A stretch of DNA of 64,000 nucleotides from an uncultured Eubacteriales bacterium (GTDB lineage Bacteria; Bacillota; Clostridia; Oscillospirales; Acutalibacteraceae): NCBI GenBank assembly GCA_934456435.1, contig CAKSHH010000006.1, forward strand, positions 66,878 to 130,877. The letters run 5' to 3'. Below the pieces are notes generated by a model. The model saw only the letters and a list, made by a program, of their open reading frames with translations. It was not told where the DNA came from and did not search any database. Below are positions 50,249-59,014 of the stretch, piece by piece (within the stretch, counting starts at the first letter, position 1; the number at the start of each line of letters is the position of its first letter). The translations under genes and the position numbers were made by a program.

Positions 50249-51799
50249 ATGAACGAAAAAATACTTGTCCTCGATTTCGGCGGACAGTACAATCAGCTCA
50301 TCGCCCGCAGAGTCCGTGACTTCAATGTTTACGCCGAGATTCTCCCCTACACCACCGACCTTGAGACAATCAAGGCAAACGGATACAAGGGAATCATCTT
50401 CACCGGCGGTCCGAACTCTGTTTTCGATATGGAATCACCCCACTACACCAAGGATATCCTTGACATCGGCGTACCGATTCTCGGTATATGCTACGGCTGT
50501 CAGCTCATCGCATGGATGGGCGACGGCAAGGTTGCAACCGCTCCTGTTTCCGAATACGGCAAGATTGAGCTTCAGCTGAGCAAGGACAGCCTTCTTTGGG
50601 AGAATGTTCCCGAAAAGAGTGTTGTTTGGATGAGCCATACGGACTATATCTCCGAGCCGCCCAAGGGCTTTGAAATTATTGCAAAAACGGCTAACTGTCC
50701 CTGTGCCGCAATGCAGAACACGGCAAAGAAGCTTTATGCAGTTCAGTTCCACCCGGAGGTTACTCATTCAGAATACGGCAATCAGATACTCAGAAACTTT
50801 GTTTTCAATGTCTGCGGCTGTACGGGCGACTGGAAAATGGACAGCTTCATTGACACGACGGTTGAAAAGCTCCGTGAAAAGATCGGCGACAAAAAGGTTG
50901 TTCTCGGTCTTTCCGGCGGCGTTGACAGCTCTGTTGCCGCCGCTCTCCTCAGCCGTGCGGTCGGCAAGCAGCTCACCTGCGTTTTTGTCGATCAGGGTCT
51001 CATGAGAAAAGATGAGGGCGACTTTGTTGAAAAGACATTCACTTCCCTCTTTGATATGAATTTTGTCCGCGTGAACTGCGGTGAGCACTTCCTTTCAATG
51101 CTCAAGGGCGTTGTTGATCCCGAACAGAAGAGAAAAATTATCGGCACCGAGTTCTACAAGGTATTCTGGGACGAGGTAAGAAAGCAGGCAGACGACGGCT
51201 TCTTTGCACAGGGCACAATTTACCCCGACAGAATTGAATCCGGCAAGGGCAAAAGCAAGGACAAGGCAAACACAGCCGTTATCAAAACTCATCACAATAT
51301 GGTTGAGAAGCCGACGGACATTCAGTTCCTCGGAACAATCGAGCCGCTTCAGGATCTCTTCAAGGACGAAGTTCGCAAGGTCGGCGAAATGCTCGGTATT
51401 CCGCATGAGCTTGTATGGCGTCAGCCGTTCCCCGGTCCGGGTCTCGGCGTAAGAATTGTCGGCGACATCACGGCTGAAAAAATCAGGATTCTCCAGGACG
51501 CAGATTTTGTCCTCAGAGATGAGATGGCAAAGAACGGCTATGAAAAGAACCTCAGCCAGTTCTTCTGCGTTTATACAGGCTCAAAGTCGGTCGGCGTTAT
51601 GGGAGACCACAGAACATACGAAAATGTTATCGCGATCCGCGCCGTCACAACCGACGACTTTATGACCGCAGACTGGGCAAGAATCCCGTATGATATCCTC
51701 GCAACCGTCTCCAACCGCATCACCAACGAGGTCGACGGCGTCAACCGCATCGTCTATGACATTACCTCCAAACCCCCCGGAACGGTGGAGTGGGAATAA
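50249..51799 (+). CDS. guaA: GMP synthase (glutamine-hydrolysing)
   Basis: This 516-residue enzyme aminates XMP. A class I glutaminase domain (Cys in GICYGCQL about 80, HPE about 169) is followed by the PP-loop ATP pyrophosphatase (LSGGVDSSV, about 224) and the dimerisation domain ending KPPGTVEWE. AAAGGA precedes ATG 50249. Its last codons and stop (GAGTGGGAATAA) are the attachment core of the mobile element, which left the protein intact. Confidence 0.97.
   Translation: MNEKILVLDFGGQYNQLIARRVRDFNVYAEILPYTTDLETIKANGYKGIIFTGGPNSVFDMESPHYTKDILDIGVPILGICYGCQLIAWMGDGKVATAPVSEYGKIELQLSKDSLLWENVPEKSVVWMSHTDYISEPPKGFEIIAKTANCPCAAMQNTAKKLYAVQFHPEVTHSEYGNQILRNFVFNVCGCTGDWKMDSFIDTTVEKLREKIGDKKVVLGLSGGVDSSVAAALLSRAVGKQLTCVFVDQGLMRKDEGDFVEKTFTSLFDMNFVRVNCGEHFLSMLKGVVDPEQKRKIIGTEFYKVFWDEVRKQADDGFFAQGTIYPDRIESGKGKSKDKANTAVIKTHHNMVEKPTDIQFLGTIEPLQDLFKDEVRKVGEMLGIPHELVWRQPFPGPGLGVRIVGDITAEKIRILQDADFVLRDEMAKNGYEKNLSQFFCVYTGSKSVGVMGDHRTYENVIAIRAVTTDDFMTADWARIPYDILATVSNRITNEVDGVNRIVYDITSKPPGTVEWE
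51788..51799 (+). other. Left attachment core (guaA 3' end)
   Basis: GAGTGGGAATAA encodes Glu-Trp-Glu-stop of guaA and recurs at 63,884-63,895. Confidence 0.8.
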
Positions 51800-51858
51800 T
51801 TCCCGAAAGGCTGAAAAGCCTTGAAAATGCTGGACTTTTGCGTTACGGAACTGCCCCG

Positions 51859-51876
51859 TGACAACAAAATGACAAC
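51859..51876. other. Integrase arm-type repeat, left end
   Basis: TGACAACAAAATGACAAC consists of two TGACAAC units 11 bases apart, closely matching CGACAACACAATGACAAC at the right end (63,764-63,781). Both are followed by an AGAT(T/A)ATC element. The rest of 51,800-51,964 holds a small AAAGGCT/AGCCTT hairpin and no gene. Confidence 0.65.
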
Positions 51877-51964
51877 ATTTTAGATTATCCAAGAATAAAG
51901 AGCTATCTGATTTCTGTTAGAGAAGTCAGATAGCTCTTTTTGTTTTATTGTGTATTATTGCCGA

Positions 51965-52540
51965 TTACCATTTGATAAAGTCATAAGCCAAATTGCCGAG
52001 CTTTGATAACTCTAAATCCAAAGAAATTGCATTTAGTAGTTCTGTTATTTTTGCTTGACATTCCAGATACTGTTGCTCAGTAAGTTTGCTCCAAACGCAA
52101 TCCTTAATATGAGCTTTTTTAATAATGATACTGTCAAGAGGGCAGTCGCACGATGAAAAATCAGGAATGGATTTGTCTACAAATATCAAATCACTAAAAA
52201 CATATAGATATTTGAAAGTCATATTTATAAGTTTTTGAGCAAGTCCAAACCCGGTTACATAACGATTGCCATTGCCTATAGTATCATCACAAAACAACAA
52301 CGAAATATCTTTAATAGTTTTTCTTGAAAACACAAAATTTGATTCAATAATAGCTCTGTTTGTAGCAAAGCAAATTTCATCTTTGTTATTCAGAAAAGAA
52401 GCGCTATAATAACGACCTGCCGTCATCATGTCTGAATATGCTAATTCAATGCACTTTTTTATCACTTCCGATGGGCAGTACTTGTTTGTTGATTGCCCCA
52501 ATACAGAAGACTCTAAAAAGGATTTTTTCCAGTCTGTCAT
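51965..52540 (-). CDS. Unknown protein paired with an XRE regulator
   Basis: This 191-residue soluble protein is rich in aromatic and Cys residues, with a striking CDCPLDSIIIKKAH segment and GNRYVTGFGLAQKLINMTFKYLYVF. I do not recognise it; similar sequences occur, to my recollection, as hypothetical proteins of phages and elements. It starts 13 bases after the XRE stop with TGGAGAAAG upstream, so it forms an operon with that regulator. It could be a toxin or defence effector kept in check by the XRE protein; this is speculation. Confidence 0.65.
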   Translation of the reverse strand: MTDWKKSFLESSVLGQSTNKYCPSEVIKKCIELAYSDMMTAGRYYSASFLNNKDEICFATNRAIIESNFVFSRKTIKDISLLFCDDTIGNGNRYVTGFGLAQKLINMTFKYLYVFSDLIFVDKSIPDFSSCDCPLDSIIIKKAHIKDCVWSKLTEQQYLECQAKITELLNAISLDLELSKLGNLAYDFIKW

Positions 52541-52553
52541 AAACTTTCTCCAT

Positions 52554-53084
52554 TTAGTCGTTGTTTAACCTATCCTTAAATGCTTTGGTAAGTGCATCGC
52601 TGAGCTGCTGGGACGGAACTTTCACATAGCCGGAGGTTTCGTCATATTTCGGGTAGTTATAACGCCACTTGTCATAGTCCTCCCGGTTGATTTCTCCGTT
52701 GTGATATTTTTCGGCTTGTTCAGCCCACGCATAAATCATTTCTTCTACATTAGCAGAATTAGTTCCCCTTTTTGAATCGATATACATATAGACTTCATTA
52801 TCCGTTTTTTTAACTGTAAGTCCATAACAATCTTCTAAGGTAAATAACGTGTGCATAAGTCCAAGATAGCTGTCTATATCAGGAACAGTCAAAGCTGATG
52901 GAGAAACTTCAAGCGCTCCGGCAAGATTATTTATCAAATCAGACTTCGGAGTTCTTGACCCGGATTCATACTGCGCCATACGGATGTCAGCAGTCTTTTC
53001 CGGGAAGCCCACTCGCATACCAAGATATTTTTGTGTCATTCCTCTTAAATTTCTAAAAAATTTTATTCTTTCTCCGATTGCCAT
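52554..53084 (-). CDS. XRE-family regulator of the element
   Basis: In this 176-residue protein the N-terminal Cro/C1 HTH (IKFFRNLRGMTQKYLGMRVG..IRMAQYESGSRTPKSDLINNLAGAL) is followed by a C-terminal domain of about 100 residues ending VKVPSQQLSDALTKAFKDRLNND. It is divergent from the excisionase-integrase operon across a region with TAAACA/TGTTTA-type repeats, so it probably represses both directions, as a phage-like lysogeny switch would. Confidence 0.85.
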   Translation of the reverse strand: MAIGERIKFFRNLRGMTQKYLGMRVGFPEKTADIRMAQYESGSRTPKSDLINNLAGALEVSPSALTVPDIDSYLGLMHTLFTLEDCYGLTVKKTDNEVYMYIDSKRGTNSANVEEMIYAWAEQAEKYHNGEINREDYDKWRYNYPKYDETSGYVKVPSQQLSDALTKAFKDRLNND

Positions 53085-53104
53085 AGTATTACTCCCCTTA
53101 ATTA

Positions 53105-53222
53105 TTCATCGGCTGTGTATTGATTTTAACATAAATGTTTAGTGGCAGTCAAGATAATTAAACAAAAGTGTTAAATATTTTTCTCCAAGTCCCTTGACTT
53201 TACTTAATTTGTTTAGTATAAT
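53105..53222. promoter_or_regulatory. Divergent control region: XRE operators and two promoters
   Basis: Rightward promoter TTGACT 53194-53199, 17 bases, TATAAT 53217-53222 (excisionase-integrase). Leftward promoter-like TTGACT (minus, 53,152-53,147) with TTAAAA 17 bases on. Between and over them are TAACATAAATGTTTA, TTAAACAAAAGTGTTAAA and TTAATTTGTTTA, which share TAAACA/TGTTTA half-sites. Confidence 0.65.
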
Positions 53223-53329
53223 CATTAAGCAAATACAGTTAAGTTATTGCTAAAACTAAAAAATTACATATAAATCATACCTTTTATATGTAATCATCTA
53301 AACAACATTAAAAGAAAGGAGATGAAAAT

Positions 53330-53524
53330 GTGGAACATAGAAGTTTTATGACTGTTGATGAAGTGGCTCAAGAATTGGGCATTTCAAAATCCTACGCCTA
53401 TAAAATTGTACAAAGGCTAAACTCAGAACTCGACAGCAAAGATTATATAACAATTTCAGGACGAGTCAACAGACAGTATTTTTTGGAACGCACCTGTTAT
53501 GGCGCTATTCAGAAGGAGGAATGA
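53330..53524 (+). CDS. xis: Excisionase-like HTH protein
   Basis: This 64-residue MerR/excisionase-type winged helix (MTVDEVAQELGISKSYAYKIVQRLN) has the size and position of an excisionase next to a Tn916-type integrase. GTG 53330 follows AAAGGAG. Its stop overlaps the beginning of the integrase frame. It would bend the att sites and favour excision. Confidence 0.85.
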   Translation: MEHRSFMTVDEVAQELGISKSYAYKIVQRLNSELDSKDYITISGRVNRQYFLERTCYGAIQKEE

Positions 53525-53526
53525 AA

Positions 53527-54636
53527 ATGTCAGTTTATAAAGATCCGAAAAATAATACTTGGAAGGTTTACTACCGTTTTACAGATTGGCAGGGAAAAGT
53601 ACATCAATCAACGAAACGAGGATTTAAAACAAAACGAGAAGCCCTTGCGTGGGAGCGAGAGCAACTCTACAAGGTCGAATCGGATTTGGATATGACTTTT
53701 GAAAGTTTCATTGACACCTACACAGCCGATATGAAGAACCGATTAAAAGAAAACACCTGGCACACAAAGGAGCACATCATCCGCACAAAACTGCTTCCCT
53801 ACTTTGCCAAGCGAAAAATGAACTCAATCCAACCCAAAGACATTATTGCTTGGCAGAATGAGATGATTAAATGCCGTGATAAGAACGGTGAGGCATATTC
53901 ACCGGTATATCTCAAAACACTACACAACCAACTCAGTGCCATTTTCAATCACGCTGTGAAATTCTACGGGCTGAAAGACAATCCCGCCGCTAAGGTCGGC
54001 AATATGGGAAAGGCCAAAGCAAGAGAGATGCTTTTCTGGACGCAGGAGGAATACAAGAAATTCTCAGAAGAAATGATGGACAAGCCTGTTTCCTTCTACG
54101 CTTTTGAAATGCTGTATTGGTGCGGTATCCGTGAGGGAGAACTGCTGGCGCTGACCCCGGCAGATTTCGATTTTGAACGGCAGACGGTCACGATCAACAA
54201 ATCTTATCAGCGTATCGGTGGTCGGGACATCATCACTGATCCGAAAACGCCGAAAAGTAACCGCACCATTAAGATGCCAGAATTCCTCTGTGAAGAAATG
54301 CAGGACTATATGAAACAGCTCTACCGGATCGGCAAAAATGACCGTCTGTTTGAAGTCACAAAAAGCTATCTTCATCACGAAATGGACAGAGGCGCCAAGG
54401 CCGCAGGGGTCAAGAGGATCAGAATCCACGATTTGAGACACAGCCATATTTCGCTTCTGATTGAAATGGGATATTCGGCGGTAGCCATCGCCGATCGGGT
54501 AGGACACGAAAGCATCAATATCACCTACAACTACGCTCACCTGTTCCCATCCACGCAAAGCGATATGGCGGACAAGCTCAATCAATTCAGAAATGATGGT
54601 GCAAGTGATGTCATTGAAGAACAGGGACGAGCATAA
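53527..54636 (+). CDS. int: Tyrosine recombinase (integrase)
   Basis: This 369-residue protein has an N-terminal AP2-like arm-binding domain (KNNTWKVYYRFTDWQGKVHQSTKRGFKTKREA), a core-binding SAM-like domain (about 55-150) and a catalytic domain with Arg in CGIREGELLAL (about 201), HDLRHSH (about 300), HES and Tyr in ITYNYAHL (about 335). It should catalyse integration at guaA. ATG 53527 is preferred over 53521 because GGAGGA ends at 53520, leaving normal spacing. Confidence 0.95.
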   Translation: MSVYKDPKNNTWKVYYRFTDWQGKVHQSTKRGFKTKREALAWEREQLYKVESDLDMTFESFIDTYTADMKNRLKENTWHTKEHIIRTKLLPYFAKRKMNSIQPKDIIAWQNEMIKCRDKNGEAYSPVYLKTLHNQLSAIFNHAVKFYGLKDNPAAKVGNMGKAKAREMLFWTQEEYKKFSEEMMDKPVSFYAFEMLYWCGIREGELLALTPADFDFERQTVTINKSYQRIGGRDIITDPKTPKSNRTIKMPEFLCEEMQDYMKQLYRIGKNDRLFEVTKSYLHHEMDRGAKAAGVKRIRIHDLRHSHISLLIEMGYSAVAIADRVGHESINITYNYAHLFPSTQSDMADKLNQFRNDGASDVIEEQGRA

Positions 54637-54934
54637 TCGCTGGCGCAGCAAAACGGTTGCTTTCCGGGTATCGCCGGAGGAGGATGCTCAAATTGAACGC
54701 TATGTGCAGCTCTCCGGGCTGACCAAGCAGGACTATATCACCCGGCGGCTCACCCACAAGGATGTAGTGGTGCAGGGCAATCCCAGAGTGTTTAAGGCGC
54801 TGCGGAATCAGCTTGCGGAGGTACTTGCAGAATTGCAGCGCATTGAGACTGGCGGTGTAGCCAACGACGAGCTGCTTGACCAAATTGAAATGATCGCCGA
54901 TATTCTCGGCGGAATGAAGGAGGAATCTGAATGA
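54608..54934 (+). CDS. mobC: MobC-like relaxosome accessory protein
   Basis: This 108-residue protein has an N-terminal ribbon-helix-helix-like segment (SKTVAFRVSPEEDAQIERYVQLSGLTKQDYITRRL) and a helical C-terminal part with LRNQLAEVLAEL, as in small MobC-type accessory proteins that help relaxases open oriT. It overlaps the integrase end by 29 bases and the repA-like start by 4 (ATGA). Base composition is more G/C-rich than the following genes. Confidence 0.78.
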   Translation: MSLKNRDEHNRWRSKTVAFRVSPEEDAQIERYVQLSGLTKQDYITRRLTHKDVVVQGNPRVFKALRNQLAEVLAELQRIETGGVANDELLDQIEMIADILGGMKEESE

Positions 54935-56076
54935 TCAACGAAAAAGAAATGACCGCTCCGAATGTATCTGTTGGCGCAGATACGGAGCAGTCAATTCTAA
55001 AACAAACTAACAATAGTATAACTGATAATATCAAAAAAAGCAATGATATATTGGAAAAATTAAAAGAAATGGACAGACTTTCCGGAATAGAAAGTGATCC
55101 GAATCACATTTATTCTATGACTATGGAAGAATTATTTGACATAGCGTACGGCACAAAGCCTCCCATAATTGAAAATATTCTTACACCTGGAATGTATGTA
55201 ATTGCCGGCACACCAAAAGTCGGAAAAAGTTTTTTAATGGCGCAGATTGCATATTACGTAAGTACAGGTATGCAACTATGGAACAACTGCGTAACTCAGG
55301 GCGACGTTCTTTACCTCGCCCTTGAGGACAGATATGAAAGACTTCAACAAAGACTCAGCACAATGTTTGGTTATGAAACTTCCGTCAATTTGCACCTCGC
55401 AGTTAAATCGGGAACACTTGAAAAAGGTCTTGAAACTCAACTTCAAAACTTTATCTATTCACATCCAAATACCCAGCTGATTATTATTGATACCTTAAAG
55501 AAGATAAATGATATTGGTAGAGAAAATTGCAGTTATGCAAAAGACTATGAAGTAATTGACAGATTGAAAAATGTCGCCGATAAAAACGGGATTTGCATTC
55601 TTGTTGTTCATCACACGAGGAAGGAAAAAGCCGAAGATATTTTTGAAATGATTTCAGGCACAAACGGAATCTATGGTGCCGCCGATGGCGCTCTCGTTCT
55701 TTGGAAAGAAAACAGAACAAGTACGCAAGCTTTTCTCAGTATTTCAGGAAGAGATTTTCCTGACCAAAAAATAACCTTGCAAAGGAATCCCGAAACATTG
55801 CAGTGGGATTATGTTGCCTGCGAAGTTGAGAAATGGGAACCACCAAGTGATCCACTGCTTGAGCTAATATCAAATAAACTTAATGGAAATATTTATCTTT
55901 GGGAGGGTTCGCCAACTGAATTAACAATCTTTTTAAATTCCGATTTAAAGCCGAATATGCTTACAAAAAAGCTGAATATCAATGCAAGCATATTGCTCAA
56001 TAAATACAACATAAAGTACGAATACTTTCGTTCTCACGACGGCAGACGAATTAAATTAGAACGACAGACAGTTTAA
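54931..56076 (+). CDS. RepA-like AAA/RecA-fold ATPase
   Basis: This 381-residue hexameric-helicase-type ATPase (AAA_25/RepA family) has Walker A GTPKVGKSF (about 93), Walker B LIIIDTLKKI, sensor region VVHHTRKE and a C-terminal winged region. Such proteins act in plasmid or element replication by loading at iterons. The nine-base iteron dyad immediately downstream fits this. Its start overlaps mobC by 4 bases. Confidence 0.85.
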   Translation: MINEKEMTAPNVSVGADTEQSILKQTNNSITDNIKKSNDILEKLKEMDRLSGIESDPNHIYSMTMEELFDIAYGTKPPIIENILTPGMYVIAGTPKVGKSFLMAQIAYYVSTGMQLWNNCVTQGDVLYLALEDRYERLQQRLSTMFGYETSVNLHLAVKSGTLEKGLETQLQNFIYSHPNTQLIIIDTLKKINDIGRENCSYAKDYEVIDRLKNVADKNGICILVVHHTRKEKAEDIFEMISGTNGIYGAADGALVLWKENRTSTQAFLSISGRDFPDQKITLQRNPETLQWDYVACEVEKWEPPSDPLLELISNKLNGNIYLWEGSPTELTIFLNSDLKPNMLTKKLNINASILLNKYNIKYEYFRSHDGRRIKLERQTV

Positions 56077-56079
56077 TCC

Positions 56080-56151
56080 GTGACAGCTGTGTCGGTTGTG
56101 ACGGTAAAATGAAGCCATCTGAAATACCGACACAACCGTCACGGCCGACAC
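56080..56151. repeat. Iteron dyad: three 9-bp units facing three inverted 9-bp units
   Basis: GTGACAGCT, GTGTCGGTT, GTGACGGTA lie head to tail at 56,080-56,106. After 18 bases, the inverse set (GTGTCGGTA, GTGACGGTT, GTGTCGGCC on the minus strand) lies at 56,125-56,151. It directly follows the RepA-like gene, as a replication origin or Rep/Mob binding site would. Confidence 0.75.
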
Positions 56152-56156
56152 GAGAA

Positions 56157-56275
56157 TTTCAGCTCTCGGAGAGCCCACGACATCTTTGCAGCCACAGAGC
56201 TGAAAGTGTCATAGTGGGTTACACACTTTGAAAAAGATGTGTAACAGAATCCTAAATCGGTTCGTCCTAAGAAAG
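56157..56275 (+). other. Probable oriT region
   Basis: Nested inverted repeats precede the relaxase gene: TTTCAGCTCT (56,157-56,166) with AGAGCTGAAA (56,196-56,205), GCTCTCGGAGAGC, and GTTACACA (56,218-56,225) with TGTGTAAC (56,238-56,245). MobV relaxases nick next to such hairpins just upstream of their own gene. The nick base cannot be assigned. Confidence 0.55.
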
Positions 56276-56283
56276 GAGATAAA

Positions 56284-57531
56284 ATGGGAAAAGAAAATTT
56301 TTGTGTTGCCAGAGTACAGACACGCACAAGAATGTCTGTCGGAAAATTTGAGCGACACATTGAACGAAAAAATGAAAACTACGCAAATATGAATGTTGAC
56401 CTATCACGCAGCTATATGAATGTCAGCTTTAAAAGCTGCGATAATCTAACCTATAATGAATATCTTGACAAAATGATTAGTAACGGAACTGTATCATTGA
56501 AAGGTCTGAAGCCCGACGCAAATGTTTTTGATGAAATGATTATGGATGTAAATACTGAATACTTTGAAAAAAGCGGCGGCTACGAATATGCCTGCCGATT
56601 CTATGAAGAAGCATTTCACTTTGCTGAAAAGATATATGGAAAACAAAATATCATATCAGCCGTAATGCACGCAGACGAATTGAATGTTGCAATGACCGAC
56701 AAATACAACGAACCGATTTACCACTATCACCTCCATGTGATGGCCTTACCGGTGGTAGACAAAGAAGTGAAATGGACAAAACGATGCAAAAATCCGGAGC
56801 TTGTCGGTACAGTAAAAGAAATTATTCATCAGGTCAGTCATTCAAAGAAATGGCGTTCTGAAAAAGCAATAGACGAAAACGGTAACCCCATACTCAACAG
56901 CAATGGGAATCAAACATATCATACATCTTACAGTATTTTGCAGGACAAGTTTTTTGAATATATGCAAAATGCAGGATTTACAGGTTTTACTCGCGGAGAG
57001 CGAGGCAGTACCGTTAAAAATCTAACCTCGCTGGAGTATAAAATTAAGCAGGATGAAAAACGACTATCGGAGCTTTCTGAAAAGATCAGTAATGAGGAGG
57101 TAAGATACGAATGTAATCACGACACATTTATGACCTTTACAGAGATTGAAAGTTCCGGTAAAAAGTCGCTCACCGGCAAATATACCTTGTCTGCGGAAAA
57201 TTATGAGAAGTTGACCTCTCTCGCCAAGCGCACATATTCCGCCTTATCAGATATGAAAAAACTGCAAGATGAAAATATAAAATTAAAGAGTAAAATAAGG
57301 GCACTCCAACACGAGATATCTCAATTAAGGCATTCGCTTTCTGAGCTTACCGAGAAATGCAGACCATATCTTGAAGCGTTAAAAGCAGCACCGAAAACTA
57401 TGAAAGATGTTATTGATAATATTCTTGAACGGTTCAAAAAACAAGAAAAAGGCATTGAATACGAACCTATACCACAGAAGCACACACCAAAGCACATAAA
57501 ACGTTCAAAAGACAAAGAACTTGAAAGGTAG
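56284..57531 (+). CDS. MobV-family relaxase (Mob_Pre)
   Basis: In this 415-residue protein the N-terminal Pre/Mob domain has CVARVQTRTRMSVGKFERHIERK (motif I region), ADELNVAMTDKYNEPIYHYHLHVMALP with the metal-binding His cluster, and GFTRGERGS. From about 235 the protein is a long coiled coil with a basic tail. It nicks oriT and pilots single-strand DNA in mobilisation. GAAAGGAG precedes ATG 56284. A helper mating machine is required. Confidence 0.88.
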   Translation: MGKENFCVARVQTRTRMSVGKFERHIERKNENYANMNVDLSRSYMNVSFKSCDNLTYNEYLDKMISNGTVSLKGLKPDANVFDEMIMDVNTEYFEKSGGYEYACRFYEEAFHFAEKIYGKQNIISAVMHADELNVAMTDKYNEPIYHYHLHVMALPVVDKEVKWTKRCKNPELVGTVKEIIHQVSHSKKWRSEKAIDENGNPILNSNGNQTYHTSYSILQDKFFEYMQNAGFTGFTRGERGSTVKNLTSLEYKIKQDEKRLSELSEKISNEEVRYECNHDTFMTFTEIESSGKKSLTGKYTLSAENYEKLTSLAKRTYSALSDMKKLQDENIKLKSKIRALQHEISQLRHSLSELTEKCRPYLEALKAAPKTMKDVIDNILERFKKQEKGIEYEPIPQKHTPKHIKRSKDKELER

Positions 57532-57540
57532 GAAAAAGCA

Positions 57541-57919
57541 ATGAAAAAGAACTTTACAGACAAAAGAACAGGTATCAGTTACACCTTACAAGGGGATTAT
57601 TACCTGCCTGACCTTGCATTACCCACCGAAGAACAACAGCCAATCGGCGTATGGGGGACAGCGACACTTACGGTATATCAAGCAGCACAGAAAGGCGTTA
57701 TATACCAACCTGCTGACAAGCGGTAAGCTCAATTCATATCTTGCAGATATTGAACAGCAAGCGCAAGACCTTTTTCTCCGGCTGGTAAAAGACCTTGCCG
57801 AAAAAGAAAATGTAACCGAAGAACTCAAATCAACCGATATGATGCTCTGGGTGCAAAAGATGAACAATATCCGCAATCGTGCAATGGAAATTGTAAATTT
57901 GGATTTAATCTTTACCTAA
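57541..57919 (+). pseudogene. tnpV: tnpV-like gene, frameshifted in a G-run
   Basis: The first frame (from ATG 57541) reads NFTDKRTGISYTLQGDYYLPDL...PIGVWG, then goes out of register. The +1 frame resumes RHLRYIKQHRKALYTNLLTSGKLNSYLAD and runs to a stop at 57,919. Together they make the roughly 125-residue TnpV protein common on Clostridia transposons, of unknown function. The break coincides with GGGGG at 57,653-57,657; four G would restore the frame. It is either decay, a sequencing error or slippage. Confidence 0.75.
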
Positions 57920-57923
57920 AATT

Positions 57924-57961
57924 ATGCCGAGTATAACTTATTTCAAAAGTTATACTCGGCA
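57924..57961. terminator. Bidirectional terminator between tnpV and the defence operon
   Basis: GCCGAGTATAACTT and AAGTTATACTCGGC form a 14-bp perfect stem between convergent genes. Confidence 0.88.
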
Positions 57962-57969
57962 CTCTTTTG

Positions 57970-58956
57970 CTAAAATGGCAACTCATCATCATCTGATGTG
58001 TCAACATCTTCCGTTATCCCTAATACATTTTTTGCACGGAATAAAAGATGATCATATGTAAGAATTGATATTTGATTGTATGCAGCGTTGAGTATTCTGT
58101 AAGCTTCTCGCTGTTCATCGTTCCAATCATTAGAACGGCCAAAAATCAAAATGCATCGTGGTTTTATTACTTTACTTTTTGCTTTTTCAATGAATTTAAC
58201 ACTATTTGCTTCACGTTCAATAGCATAAATATAGTTGAGGCATTGAGTAATAGCTTTAACTAAATCAGTGGAAGGAACATAGTTATTGTGATCTTTTGTT
58301 GCAGACCAAAACTGCAAACCGTTTGGCTTTTTTATTTCCACCAAATCCACGAATCCGTCAAAAGCACGCATTATATAGTCTGCGATATTCTCGGTATCTA
58401 TATTTCGCTCATCAATAATTTGCGCAAAATCCGAACCAAGAAACCATTTATTATCGGCAAACCAATTCTGCCAAAAGGACTCTGGCAATACTTCTCCAAG
58501 ATTTTTTTCAAAATCAACAAGGGCATCCTTCTTTTTTATGGATGTTGCAGCAACAAATACATTATCAGACAGAATTCCTTTTTCAATCAGAAGTTCGGCA
58601 GTATCACTGTTTTTTTTAACTAATTCTTTAAATTTATTTATAAGATTTTCGTCATCATCAGATACATTTATATATTTTCCGGAGCCAAGATTTACAGGAA
58701 CATAATTTTCAGAAATATAACTGATAAGAGCATTTAATTCTTCGTTGTCTAATGTAAGTTCACTTTTTGGTTTTTCGTTTTGAACTTTACCAAAAGGAAA
58801 TAGATATCTTCCTATTTTTAATGATATATCTGGTTCATTGTGATGCTCATGAGGAATTTTCATTAGCATTGCTTGAGAGTACACTCTTTTTTTCGTTTTA
58901 AGAGTGTGCGGAGCAGCATAATCTACACCTTTTGAAGATGTTTTAATTTCGCTCAT
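57970..58956 (-). CDS. sduA: Shedu-type defence nuclease (SduA, DUF4263)
   Basis: In this 328-residue protein the C-terminal half is the DUF4263/Shedu PD-(D/E)XK domain: FADNKWFLGSDFAQII, then DGFVDLVEIKKPNG (Asp..Glu-x-Lys catalytic core, about 205-218), KAITQCLNYIYAIE, KPRCILIFGRS and ILTYDHLLFRAKNVLG. The N-terminal half (1-140) is a variable sensor region. Shedu proteins protect against phages by cutting DNA. ATG 58956 follows AAAGGAGG; an upstream ATG overlapping the specificity gene lacks such a site. It is last in the defence operon. Confidence 0.85.
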   Translation of the reverse strand: MSEIKTSSKGVDYAAPHTLKTKKRVYSQAMLMKIPHEHHNEPDISLKIGRYLFPFGKVQNEKPKSELTLDNEELNALISYISENYVPVNLGSGKYINVSDDDENLINKFKELVKKNSDTAELLIEKGILSDNVFVAATSIKKKDALVDFEKNLGEVLPESFWQNWFADNKWFLGSDFAQIIDERNIDTENIADYIMRAFDGFVDLVEIKKPNGLQFWSATKDHNNYVPSTDLVKAITQCLNYIYAIEREANSVKFIEKAKSKVIKPRCILIFGRSNDWNDEQREAYRILNAAYNQISILTYDHLLFRAKNVLGITEDVDTSDDDELPF

Positions 58957-59014
58957 ATAAACCTCCTTTGGTGTTTCTTTTTTTGTTATGATATCAATTT
59001 TATCTACTGTGCAG

